Origin: Bacillota bacterium
GTDB lineage: Bacteria > Bacillota_A > Clostridia > Lachnospirales > WQUN01
Direction: 5' to 3'
NCBI GenBank assembly: GCA_009786175.1
Contig: WQTQ01000071.1
Span: 1-5,120 of the forward strand
DNA: 5,120 bases
Shown: positions 1 through 5,120 of the stretch, in pieces
Position numbering within the stretch: the stretch's first letter is position 1
How the letters are laid out: each line of letters begins with the position of its first letter
Notes under the pieces: model-generated
The model's database searches: none
What the model was told of the DNA's origin: nothing
The model's input: the letters and a program-made list of their open reading frames with translations, nothing else
Position numbers and translations under genes: made by a program

Positions 1-995
1 CCACGCCTGTCCGGTGTGGTAGAGGACATGCACATGGCACTTACGGTTGTCATAATTATGCCCAGGCCAAAGCCGTAAATTATTGCGGCGGCAGAAAAAA
101 TTATGATTCCGCCCGTAACAAATAAAAGGAACAGTGCGCCCCCAAAAAGAGCTATGCCAAGCATCAGCAGGTAAAATGGCTGGCGTACTTTTGGCAGCGC
201 GCTTCCCAAAATAATGTTTGCCACAAACATTGTGCAGGCTTGCAGGGTGTAAAAAATCGCAAATTCTTCTATGCCAATTTCCGTGGCGTAAACAGGCAAA
301 AATACCACTGCCCCCGCATTGGCTACCATAAGTACCAAAAAGACAATACTTGGGGGCATCGCGCTTTTTTCAAAGTACTGCCAAAACCTTTTGTGGCCGG
401 AAGAACTTTTCGCCAATGTGGTTCTTTTCGCAACGGGCTTTTTGTACCTTATTGTGGCGGAAATAGCCAAGGCCGACGCAAACAACACCGCGCCCCCGAC
501 CCACGCCGGAGTATAGTTGCTGCCAAACAAAAGAGCCATGGCAACCGCCGGGCCCGCCGCGCTTGCTATTGTTGGGAAAATACCAAAGTATGCCAAGCCC
601 TTTTTTACTTTTGTTTCCGGCACAACATCGGTAACAATGGCCATTTGCGCGGTGGAAATGGCAGAAAACCCAACCCCTTGCGCCAGGCGGAAAAAAATAA
701 TGGCCGCCACAAATGGCATAAAATTCATGCCAAGCATACCGGCCACCATAATAACAAGGCCGGGGATAATTACAACCAATCTACCCTTTTTATCCGCAAA
801 ATGCCCGGATATTGGCCGGGCTGCCATAGCCGCGAAGGCAGAAATGGAGGTTGCTATACCAAGGAAGAAAGGCGCGTAGCCCAAATCGTCCATGTACAGC
901 GGCAAAATAACCATTGTAACCTGGTTGGCCGCCATAAAAAGCGCGCATGTCAAGCAAATTTTTATGTAATTGGGGTTAAACAGTTTATCATTCAC
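1..995 (-). CDS. MFS family transporter (C-terminus cut by window edge)
   Basis: This is a major facilitator superfamily membrane transporter, probably a proton-coupled exporter of the drug or sugar efflux type; the substrate is unknown. Reading the minus strand from 995 gives 331 uninterrupted codons up to the left edge. About ten hydrophobic segments are visible (roughly residues 11-33, 43-63, 74-92, 95-117, 135-157, 164-183, 215-235, 246-266, 275-295 and 298-320), with a basic central loop near 184-210, the usual 6+6 layout. MFS motif A is clear between helices 2 and 3 (GHFADKKGR, residues 64-72). RLAQGVGF (103-110) fits the helix 4 motif, and a Gly/Pro-rich helix 5 (138-149) resembles motif C of the exporter subfamilies. 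Family members are usually near 390-400 residues, so about 60-70 are missing off the edge. The start is GTG at 993-995, chosen because GAGGGTG lies 5 nt upstream and the hydrophobic core begins soon after. The MFS assignment is firm; the substrate is not inferable. Confidence 0.9.
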   Translation of the reverse strand, partial: MNDKLFNPNYIKICLTCALFMAANQVTMVILPLYMDDLGYAPFFLGIATSISAFAAMAARPISGHFADKKGRLVVIIPGLVIMVAGMLGMNFMPFVAAIIFFRLAQGVGFSAISTAQMAIVTDVVPETKVKKGLAYFGIFPTIASAAGPAVAMALLFGSNYTPAWVGGAVLFASALAISATIRYKKPVAKRTTLAKSSSGHKRFWQYFEKSAMPPSIVFLVLMVANAGAVVFLPVYATEIGIEEFAIFYTLQACTMFVANIILGSALPKVRQPFYLLMLGIALFGGALFLLFVTGGIIIFSAAAIIYGFGLGIIMTTVSAMCMSSTTPDRR

Positions 996-1000
996 AAATG

Positions 1001-1007
1001 CACCCTC
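1001..1007 (-). promoter_or_regulatory. Ribosome binding site setting the GTG start of the MFS gene
   Basis: On the minus strand this reads GAGGGTG, 5 nt before the GTG at 993-995. No ATG in the same frame is equally well placed, so this site decides the start. Confidence 0.7.
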
Positions 1008-1054
1008 GTTTCAATATTCTCGGTGGGTAAACACATAGATTTGTCGTTATGTAA

Positions 1055-1144
1055 GAAAACTGTATTTTTCCTGAAGCGACTATCGATCATCGCCGTGGTT
1101 TTCGGCGATTAGCGATTCGGAGCTAAAGGAAAAATACAGTTTTC
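1055..1144. repeat. Long imperfect palindrome with perfect 18-bp terminal inverted repeats (MITE-like or structured intergenic repeat)
   Basis: The arms at 1055-1072 (GAAAACTGTATTTTTCCT) and 1127-1144 are perfect reverse complements over 18 bp. Between them the sequence is still palindromic but imperfect, and it closes with a second perfect stem, ATCGCCG at 1089-1095 and CGGCGAT at 1103-1109, around a 7-nt loop (1096-1102). Outside the 18-bp arms, CGTTAT (1045-1050) and ATGACG (1150-1155) can pair with one G-T wobble, so the fold may extend to about 1045-1155. The element lies between the stop of the thioredoxin-like gene and the start of the MFS gene, both transcribed leftward. Possible identities are a small non-autonomous mobile element, a dispersed palindromic repeat, or a structured RNA or processing site. 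No target-site duplication is obvious. It does not end in a clean U-run in either direction, so it is not a textbook intrinsic terminator, although it could slow or end transcription. Confidence 0.8.
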
Positions 1145-1172
1145 AGGCTATGACGTGTTACTTTATTTCATC

Positions 1173-2231
1173 TTACCTGTACACATACACTGCTCTTGTG
1201 TTTGCATCCCAACGGACACTCGCGCCTAATATCCACGAAACATATCTGGCAGGTACAAATATTCGGTCATTTATTATTACAGGAGTACCCATTTCCCGGG
1301 GCAGCGGCTCATCAATAAGAAGAGATATTTCATCCTCGTTATGGGTAATGTATACCGTGCGTGTTTCACTATCGAAGCGAACCGGTATGCAAAGGCTGTC
1401 GGCGATTATACCCAGTGGAACCATTGTACGGCCACTGGTGCGGTCTATGAAAGGAGCCGCATCGCTTTCCATTTCTTCACCCTTTAACGTGAATGTTGTA
1501 CTGTCTACAACAAGACGTATAACTTGGGTTGGCTGGATGAACATATGCTGCCAAACTTCACCCATCGCATTAATGTGCGTAATTTCGCCGTCTGCAACCC
1601 GAAACAATGACGGAACGCCGGCAACGCCAAACCTGCTTAAAACAGGTGCGCCGCCTTCGTAGTTACGCCAATTGTCCGAATTGTAATAATATACAACAGT
1701 TCGCGTTTCTGTTGCCACCCTGTAGAGCTCACTTGCAAAAGGTACACAAAACGGACATGTTGGCCGTCCAAAATACACGAAACCGTTTTGAAGGGTTAGC
1801 AAATCTGCGGGATTTCTAACATGAACAACATAGCCTTCCGCAAATTCGCGCTGGCTTAAGAAATCTAAAATTTTACCGATATACTCATTTACATAATCGG
1901 CGTCCGCAGCCTCGGGTTCATCATAATAGTTTTGAACCGTCACTCTTGCCAATACAGTAAACCCGTCTTCGGTAACTGCAATTACATCTTCATCGTTAGC
2001 ATCCAGGTCCCAAATTTGGCGGGCACCGGCAATTAAATTGCCGTCTTCGCACCAAACAGCCAGACGCCATGTTACGCCGGTGCCTTCCGATTCCCTAAGC
2101 AATTCCCTGATGAATGTTTCCGCTTCCGAAATTTCTAATGCCGTGCCGCTTGGGGCAGCACTTACATTGCCGCTAAATATCAGTAAAACCGACAACACTA
2201 CCGATGTGCATAAAGCCAATATTTTTTTCAC
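1173..2231 (-). CDS. Secreted thioredoxin-fold protein with C-terminal copper-amine-oxidase-N-like stalk domain
   Basis: This protein of 352 residues is predicted to be exported. Residues 1-25 form a signal peptide (MKK, hydrophobic core, then NVSA-A near 25/26). Residues 26-135 match nothing I recognise. Residues about 136-235 look like a thioredoxin fold: FVYFGRPTCPFC carries a C159-P-F-C162 redox motif after a beta strand, and GVAGVPSLF supplies the expected cis-proline (P207). This suggests thiol-disulfide exchange outside the membrane. Residues about 238-352 resemble the copper amine oxidase N-terminal-like (stalk) domain, with two related units: one centred on TMVPLGIIADSL...VRFDSETRTVYI, the other on IFVPARYVSWILGASVRWD near the C-terminus. 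That domain is common in Clostridia surface proteins and usually not enzymatic. The start is GTG at 2229-2231, preceded by AGGGGAG. It lies 21 bp after the upstream TIM-barrel gene, so co-transcription is likely. The redox partner and true role are unknown. Confidence 0.88.
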   Translation of the reverse strand: MKKILALCTSVVLSVLLIFSGNVSAAPSGTALEISEAETFIRELLRESEGTGVTWRLAVWCEDGNLIAGARQIWDLDANDEDVIAVTEDGFTVLARVTVQNYYDEPEAADADYVNEYIGKILDFLSQREFAEGYVVHVRNPADLLTLQNGFVYFGRPTCPFCVPFASELYRVATETRTVVYYYNSDNWRNYEGGAPVLSRFGVAGVPSLFRVADGEITHINAMGEVWQHMFIQPTQVIRLVVDSTTFTLKGEEMESDAAPFIDRTSGRTMVPLGIIADSLCIPVRFDSETRTVYITHNEDEISLLIDEPLPREMGTPVIINDRIFVPARYVSWILGASVRWDANTRAVYVYR

Positions 2232-2238
2232 GAAGCAT

Positions 2239-2245
2239 CTCCCCT
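2239..2245 (-). promoter_or_regulatory. Ribosome binding site setting a GTG start
   Basis: On the minus strand this reads AGGGGAG, 7 nt before the GTG at 2229-2231. An ATG lies in that spacer (2236-2238), but it is out of frame with the thioredoxin-like protein, and the GTG gives an intact signal peptide. Confidence 0.75.
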
Positions 2246-2252
2246 ACTTTTA

Positions 2253-3080
2253 TTATAGATTCTTTAAAAACTCGCAATCTTCCTCGATACATGTAAAGAG
2301 GTCATCTGCGTAGCTGTACTCACGTTCCGTAATAAACCCTTCGGCACCTTGGACAAGGGCCGCATTTTTAACTGCCTCCCAATCAATAATGCCTTTGCCT
2401 GTGGCAACATTCCACTCCGCTTGCTTTTTAAAGTTCTCAATTACTTCCGGCGGAATTTGCGGACGTCCGTTTTCATCCCGTGGGAACTTGCTCCAATCAA
2501 TTGGTTTCTCTGGACCGGCAACTTGGGAACATTCCTTTACATGTATAAGCTTGAACCGCCCGGGATATTTTGCAATAAACTCTGGGCAATTTACGCCGGA
2601 ACATGTTGCCCAACCCACATCAAGTTGTATACAAACATTTTCTGGGTCGGTGTTAAGCAAAATTGTTTCCAGCAAATAGCCGTCTTTTCCTTCCAAAAAC
2701 TCGTGACGATGGTTGTGGTAGCCAAACTTAATGCCACGTTTTGCACATTCCGCACCTACTGCATTAAGTTTTTTGGCAAATTCCAACGCTTCTTCGTAGG
2801 TAGAAAAGCTTGCCATTGGGTCGATAATGTATTTGATGCCAAGCTCTTCCGCAAAATCCAAATGCCCTAAAACCATGTCGGAAATAATGTGAGTGCTTAG
2901 GGGCTCTAGGTTTAGTTCCGCCAAAAGCTCCTTTAACTCTGCCGCACTGTATCCGCCGTAGTAGCCCATGGCAAACTCTACGCCGGTGTACCCAATTTTT
3001 GCAAGACGTTCCAATGTTCCTTTGAAATCTTTTGCTGCGTCATCTTTTACAGAGTACAATTGAATGTATCTCTTGTCCAT
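2253..3080 (-). CDS. Sugar phosphate isomerase/epimerase family protein (xylose-isomerase-like TIM barrel)
   Basis: This 275-residue protein has the size and motifs of the xylose-isomerase-like TIM-barrel superfamily (sugar phosphate isomerases/epimerases, IolE- and tagatose-epimerase-like). It is probably a cytoplasmic, metal-dependent isomerase, epimerase or dehydratase acting on a sugar or sugar derivative. Visible motifs in order are GVEFAMG (E35 on the second strand), STHI (H64), GYHNHRHEF (residues 120-128), LDVGW (D154), LIHVKE (H180), GKGIIDW (228-234) and ITEREYS (E252). By analogy with the family, the metal ligands probably come from the Glu in or near the HNHRHEF strand, D154, H180 and E252; this is inferred, not shown. 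The ATG at 3078-3080 follows AAGGAGG with a 7-nt gap. It is divergent from rhaB and probably heads an operon with the thioredoxin-like gene downstream. The context suggests a role in sugar metabolism, perhaps rhamnose-related, but the exact substrate is unknown and it is not RhaA. Confidence 0.9.
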   Translation of the reverse strand: MDKRYIQLYSVKDDAAKDFKGTLERLAKIGYTGVEFAMGYYGGYSAAELKELLAELNLEPLSTHIISDMVLGHLDFAEELGIKYIIDPMASFSTYEEALEFAKKLNAVGAECAKRGIKFGYHNHRHEFLEGKDGYLLETILLNTDPENVCIQLDVGWATCSGVNCPEFIAKYPGRFKLIHVKECSQVAGPEKPIDWSKFPRDENGRPQIPPEVIENFKKQAEWNVATGKGIIDWEAVKNAALVQGAEGFITEREYSYADDLFTCIEEDCEFLKNL

Positions 3081-3087
3081 ACAAATT

Positions 3088-3094
3088 CCTCCTT
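3088..3094 (-). promoter_or_regulatory. Strong ribosome binding site of the TIM-barrel gene
   Basis: On the minus strand this reads AAGGAGG, 7 nt before the ATG. It confirms this start and matches the strong Shine-Dalgarno usage seen across the window. Confidence 0.8.
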
Positions 3095-3102
3095 AGTTTT
3101 AT

Positions 3103-3132
3103 TGTATAATTTGTAACAGAAAAGCCGAAAAA
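3103..3132 (-). promoter_or_regulatory. Possible promoter for the leftward TIM-barrel operon
   Basis: The minus strand has a TATACA -10 candidate (3103-3108) in an AT-rich run, with a weak TTTTTC -35 candidate (3127-3132) 18 bp upstream. The position, about 22 bp from the start codon, is suitable, but the -35 is poor. A promoter must lie somewhere in 3081-3201; this exact placement is tentative. Confidence 0.3.
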
Positions 3133-3135
3133 ATG

Positions 3136-3147
3136 CAAGAAGTCTTG
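3136..3147. promoter_or_regulatory. Short palindrome overlapping the rhaB -35 region, possible operator
   Basis: CAAGA-AG-TCTTG is a perfect 5-bp inverted repeat with a 2-bp centre. It overlaps the likely -35 of the rhaB promoter in the divergent intergenic region, a common place for a repressor or activator to bind. TGCAA occurs on both sides of it (3134-3138 and 3152-3156). The regulator is not in this window and the match may be chance. Confidence 0.35.
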
Positions 3148-3171
3148 TTATTGCAAATTTTATGTTATAAT
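3143..3171 (+). promoter_or_regulatory. Probable promoter of the rhaBA operon, extended -10 type
   Basis: A perfect TATAAT at 3166-3171 is preceded by TGT (3163-3165), giving an extended -10. The -35 is weaker: TCTTGT (3143-3148) lies at 17 bp, while TTGTTA (3145-3150) has a better sequence but only 15 bp spacing. The expected start near 3178 would leave a leader of about 23 nt before the rhaB start, enough for its ribosome binding site. A good -10 with a weak -35 would fit a promoter needing an activator, but that is inference. Confidence 0.65.
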
Positions 3172-3187
3172 GCTTTTAAAATATGAT

Positions 3188-3194
3188 GGAGGTG
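3188..3194 (+). promoter_or_regulatory. Ribosome binding site setting the TTG start of rhaB
   Basis: GGAGGTG lies 7 nt before the TTG at 3202-3204. The two ATGs nearby (3183 and 3186) are out of frame and lie upstream of or inside this site, so TTG is the start. Confidence 0.8.
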
Positions 3195-3201
3195 CAAATC
3201 A

Positions 3202-4665
3202 TTGTATTATTTGGCAATAGACATCGGTGCATCCAGCGGCAGACATATCTTAGGCGAAATTGTAGACGGCAAGTTGAAGCTGGAGGAAGTACATCGGTTT
3301 AGCAATGGGATGGTATCTAAAGCGTGCTTGCACACGCATTTCGTACAGAGCGATTTCCCAGGGGATAAAAATCAACCGGTAAGAAAATCCTACCAGTTGG
3401 TTTGGGACACAAAAGCCCTGTTTGAGGAAATTTTGACAGGCTTGGCAAAGTGCAAAGCTATTGGCAAAATCCCGCAAAGTGTCGGCATTGATACCTGGGG
3501 CGTAGACTTTGTACTGCTGAATAAATCCGGCAGCCCACTTGGCAACGCTGTAGCTTACCGCGACAGCCGTACCGACGGCATGGACAAGGTGTTAAACCAA
3601 TTTATAAGCGAAGAGGATTTGTACGCTAAAACAGGTATACAAAAAATGCCGTTTAACACAATTTATCAACTTCTGGCATTAAAACAGCAAAACCCGGAAT
3701 TGCTGGCAGAAGCAACAGGTTTTCTGCTAATGCCGGAATATTTCAGCTACTTGTTAACAGGTGTAGACAAACATGAATACACCAACGCCACAACAACAGG
3801 CATGATAAACGCCCACACCGGGGATTGGGATTTTGATTTAATCGAGCGGGCAGGCCTGCCTAAAAATATATTTGGCAAAATTGTTCCCCCCGGCACAAAA
3901 CTTGGAGGGCTTCTTCCCCACATAAAAGAGCGAGTTGGTTTCGGCTGCAATGTGATTTTACCATGCACACACGATACTGCGTCCGCGGTAGTGGCCGCAC
4001 CAATAGATGAGGGCTGCATTTACCTCTCCAGCGGAACATGGAGCCTTATGGGTACAGAATTACACGCGCCAATATGTACGGAAGCAGGCCGCAAAGCCAA
4101 CCTTACAAACGAAGGCGGGTTTGGAAACACTTACCGCTATCTTAAAAATATTATGGGGCTGTGGATTATCCAAAGTATAAAATCGGAACTTGACGATAAG
4201 TACAGCTTTGAGGAGTTGTGCGAAGAAGCCGAGAAAAGCAGCGGCTTCCCATCGCGTATTGATGTTAACAACCACAGGTTTATGGCCCCAGCAAGCATGA
4301 TTGACGCCATAAAAGCCGCCTGCGCGGAAACAGGGCAAGAAGTACCGGAAAACATTGGAGAGTTAACATTCTGCGTATACCAAAGCCTTGCAGACAGCTA
4401 CGCGGGTACAGTGCAAGAGCTGGAAAACATTACGGGAAAATCCTTTGATAAAATATGCATTGTTGGCGGCGGGAGCCAAAATGTTTACCTGAACCAACTT
4501 ACCGCCAATGCCTGCAAACGTACCGTAACCGCAGGCCCAACGGAAGGCACCGCCGCAGGCAACATCCTTGTGCAAATGATTGCCGCCGGGCAACTGCAAA
4601 GCATAGACGAAGCGCGGCAATTAGTCAAAAACTCGTTTGATATAACGGAGTATATAGGAGGTTAA
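3202..4665 (+). CDS. rhaB: L-rhamnulokinase
   Basis: This FGGY-family cytoplasmic kinase phosphorylates L-rhamnulose with ATP to L-rhamnulose-1-phosphate, the second step of L-rhamnose catabolism. Its 487 residues are the normal length for RhaB. The N-terminal domain opens with YLAIDIGASSGR (residues 3-13) and has IDTWGVDFVLL (96-106), AYRDSRTDG (118-126), MPFNTIYQL (149-157) and the EYTNATTT block (192-199). The C-terminal domain has THDTASA (256-262), whose D258 matches the catalytic aspartate region, then the nucleotide-binding LSSGTWSLMG (275-284), KNIMGLW (315-321) and GGGSQNVYLNQL (422-433). These blocks closely match E. coli RhaB as I recall it. The start is TTG, set by GGAGGTG upstream. 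The stop is 2 bp before rhaA, so the two are translationally close. Oddity: residues about 41-63, between HRFSNGM and WDTKALF, are about 22 longer than in E. coli RhaB. This looks like an in-frame insertion in an otherwise well-conserved protein. Confidence 0.96.
   Translation: MYYLAIDIGASSGRHILGEIVDGKLKLEEVHRFSNGMVSKACLHTHFVQSDFPGDKNQPVRKSYQLVWDTKALFEEILTGLAKCKAIGKIPQSVGIDTWGVDFVLLNKSGSPLGNAVAYRDSRTDGMDKVLNQFISEEDLYAKTGIQKMPFNTIYQLLALKQQNPELLAEATGFLLMPEYFSYLLTGVDKHEYTNATTTGMINAHTGDWDFDLIERAGLPKNIFGKIVPPGTKLGGLLPHIKERVGFGCNVILPCTHDTASAVVAAPIDEGCIYLSSGTWSLMGTELHAPICTEAGRKANLTNEGGFGNTYRYLKNIMGLWIIQSIKSELDDKYSFEELCEEAEKSSGFPSRIDVNNHRFMAPASMIDAIKAACAETGQEVPENIGELTFCVYQSLADSYAGTVQELENITGKSFDKICIVGGGSQNVYLNQLTANACKRTVTAGPTEGTAAGNILVQMIAAGQLQSIDEARQLVKNSFDITEYIGG
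3322..3390 (+). other. Apparent in-frame insertion within rhaB (about 22 extra codons)
   Basis: E. coli RhaB has about nine residues between the conserved HRF-NG and WD blocks; here there are about 30. The extra segment, roughly residues 41-63, is hydrophilic and has no counterpart I recognise. Small inverted repeats sit at both ends: GCGTG (3322-3326) with CACGC (3333-3337), and CAACCGGTA (3373-3381) with TACCAGTTG (3391-3399), nine bases with one mismatch. The reading frame is kept. It could be a lineage-specific loop or a small palindromic element inserted in the gene; the exact edges are uncertain. Confidence 0.5.
4656..4662 (+). promoter_or_regulatory. Ribosome binding site of rhaA inside the end of rhaB
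   Basis: AGGAGGT overlaps the last codons of rhaB and ends directly before its TAA. It lies 5 nt before the rhaA ATG, which supports translational coupling. Confidence 0.8.
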
Positions 4666-4667
4666 AG

Positions 4668-5120
4668 ATGTCTACTTACTACCAAATCGCCAAAGAGCGA
4701 TACGCGAAAATTGGTGTTGATACAGAGGACGCCATCAAAAAACTGCAAAACATTGCAATTTCTATCCACTGCTGGCAGGGTGATGACGTTGCCGGTTTCG
4801 AAAATGTAGGGGAACTTTCCGGCGGCATTCAGGTGACGGGCAACTACCCGGGTAAGGCACGCAACCCGGCGGAATTAATGGCAGACTACGACAAAGCTAT
4901 CTCGTTAATACCGGGCAAGCACCGCATAAACCTGCATGCCAGTTATGCCATTTTTGAAGGGGAAACCGTTGCCCGGGACGCGATTGAACCCGCCCACTTC
5001 GCAAAATGGATACAATACGCAAAAGAGCGCGGCCTTGGCATAGACTTTAACCCAACATTTTTTGGCCACCCAATGGTTAAAGACAATCTTACACTTTCCA
5101 GCCCCTGCGAAACTACCCGC
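4668..5120 (+). CDS. rhaA: L-rhamnose isomerase (N-terminal part, runs off window)
   Basis: This is the first 151 codons of L-rhamnose isomerase, which converts L-rhamnose to L-rhamnulose, the substrate of the adjacent RhaB. The enzyme is a cytoplasmic metal-dependent TIM barrel of about 420 residues, so roughly a third is seen here. Blocks closely matching E. coli RhaA as I recall it include IHCWQGDDVAGFEN, GGIQVTGNYPGKARNPAEL, a LIPGKHRINLHASY stretch and LGIDFNPTFFGHP. The metal ligands of the family lie further downstream, outside the window, so catalytic completeness cannot be judged. The ATG follows AGGAGGT at 5 nt and sits 2 bp after the rhaB stop, so the two genes form an operon in the order rhaB-rhaA. 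Nothing is unusual in the visible part. Confidence 0.95.
   Translation, partial: MSTYYQIAKERYAKIGVDTEDAIKKLQNIAISIHCWQGDDVAGFENVGELSGGIQVTGNYPGKARNPAELMADYDKAISLIPGKHRINLHASYAIFEGETVARDAIEPAHFAKWIQYAKERGLGIDFNPTFFGHPMVKDNLTLSSPCETTR

Noticed and set aside
240..1112. Plus-strand open frame of 290 codons, with two further plus-strand frames at 319-516 and 517-879
   Set aside because: These lie antisense to the clear MFS transporter. The 290-residue product is rich in Asn, His, Arg, Gly and Cys without any recognisable domain, as expected for a reverse-strand shadow, and it runs through the palindrome.
1055..1144. Palindrome as a simple Rho-independent terminator
   Set aside because: Neither strand has a clean T-run directly after the GC-rich central stem or after the full-length stem, and the hairpin is far longer than a typical terminator. 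Some effect on transcription cannot be excluded.
1045..1155. Palindrome as an integron attC site
   Set aside because: attC sites are imperfect palindromes of this size, but the RYYYAAC and GTTRRRY core pair is not found at the ends, and the outer 18 bp pair perfectly, unlike attC sites.
1150..1662. Plus-strand open frame of 170 codons
   Set aside because: It is antisense to the stalk and thioredoxin domains of the secreted protein, which has a signal peptide, CPFC motif and ribosome binding site. The plus-strand frame has none of these.
2236..2238. ATG as the start of the thioredoxin-like gene
   Set aside because: It is 7 nt upstream of the GTG and out of frame with the signal peptide and both domains.
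2349..2870. Plus-strand open frame of 173 codons
   Set aside because: It is antisense to the well-supported TIM-barrel gene and its translation shows no family motif.
1..5120. CRISPR array, tRNA or rRNA gene, transposase, or toxin-antitoxin or defence genes
   Set aside because: No spaced direct repeats, tRNA-like cloverleaf, rRNA sequence or matching protein motifs were seen on either strand.

Overview
The window looks like chromosomal DNA from a low-to-mid GC Gram-positive bacterium, most likely class Clostridia. The reasons are strong Shine-Dalgarno sites (AAGGAGG, GGAGGTG, AGGAGGT) before every gene, GTG and TTG starts in three of five genes, a secreted protein with a copper-amine-oxidase-N-like stalk domain (common in Clostridia and Paenibacillaceae), and a Firmicutes-like RhaB and RhaA. 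This placement is inference from gene content only.

Layout. Positions 1-995 (minus) hold most of an MFS transporter whose C-terminus lies off the left edge. Positions 996-1172 are non-coding and hold a striking imperfect palindrome of about 90 bp with perfect 18-bp ends. Positions 1173-2231 (minus) encode a secreted protein that joins a thioredoxin-like CPFC domain to a stalk domain. It sits 21 bp after a minus-strand gene at 2253-3080 encoding a sugar phosphate isomerase/epimerase-type TIM barrel. A divergent promoter region (3081-3201) separates this from rhaB (3202-4665, plus, L-rhamnulokinase) and the start of rhaA (4668 to the right edge, L-rhamnose isomerase).

Function. The right half is the start of an L-rhamnose catabolic operon in the order rhaB-rhaA. 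RhaA converts L-rhamnose to L-rhamnulose and RhaB phosphorylates that to L-rhamnulose-1-phosphate. An aldolase (RhaD) would be expected beyond the right edge. The divergent TIM-barrel protein probably handles a related sugar, but its substrate cannot be read from sequence. The thioredoxin-like protein and the MFS transporter have no clear link to rhamnose.

The least ordinary observations are an apparent in-frame insertion of about 22 residues in the N-terminal domain of RhaB, the long palindrome at 1055-1144, and the thioredoxin/stalk domain fusion. I found no CRISPR array, tRNA, rRNA, transposase or obvious defence system.
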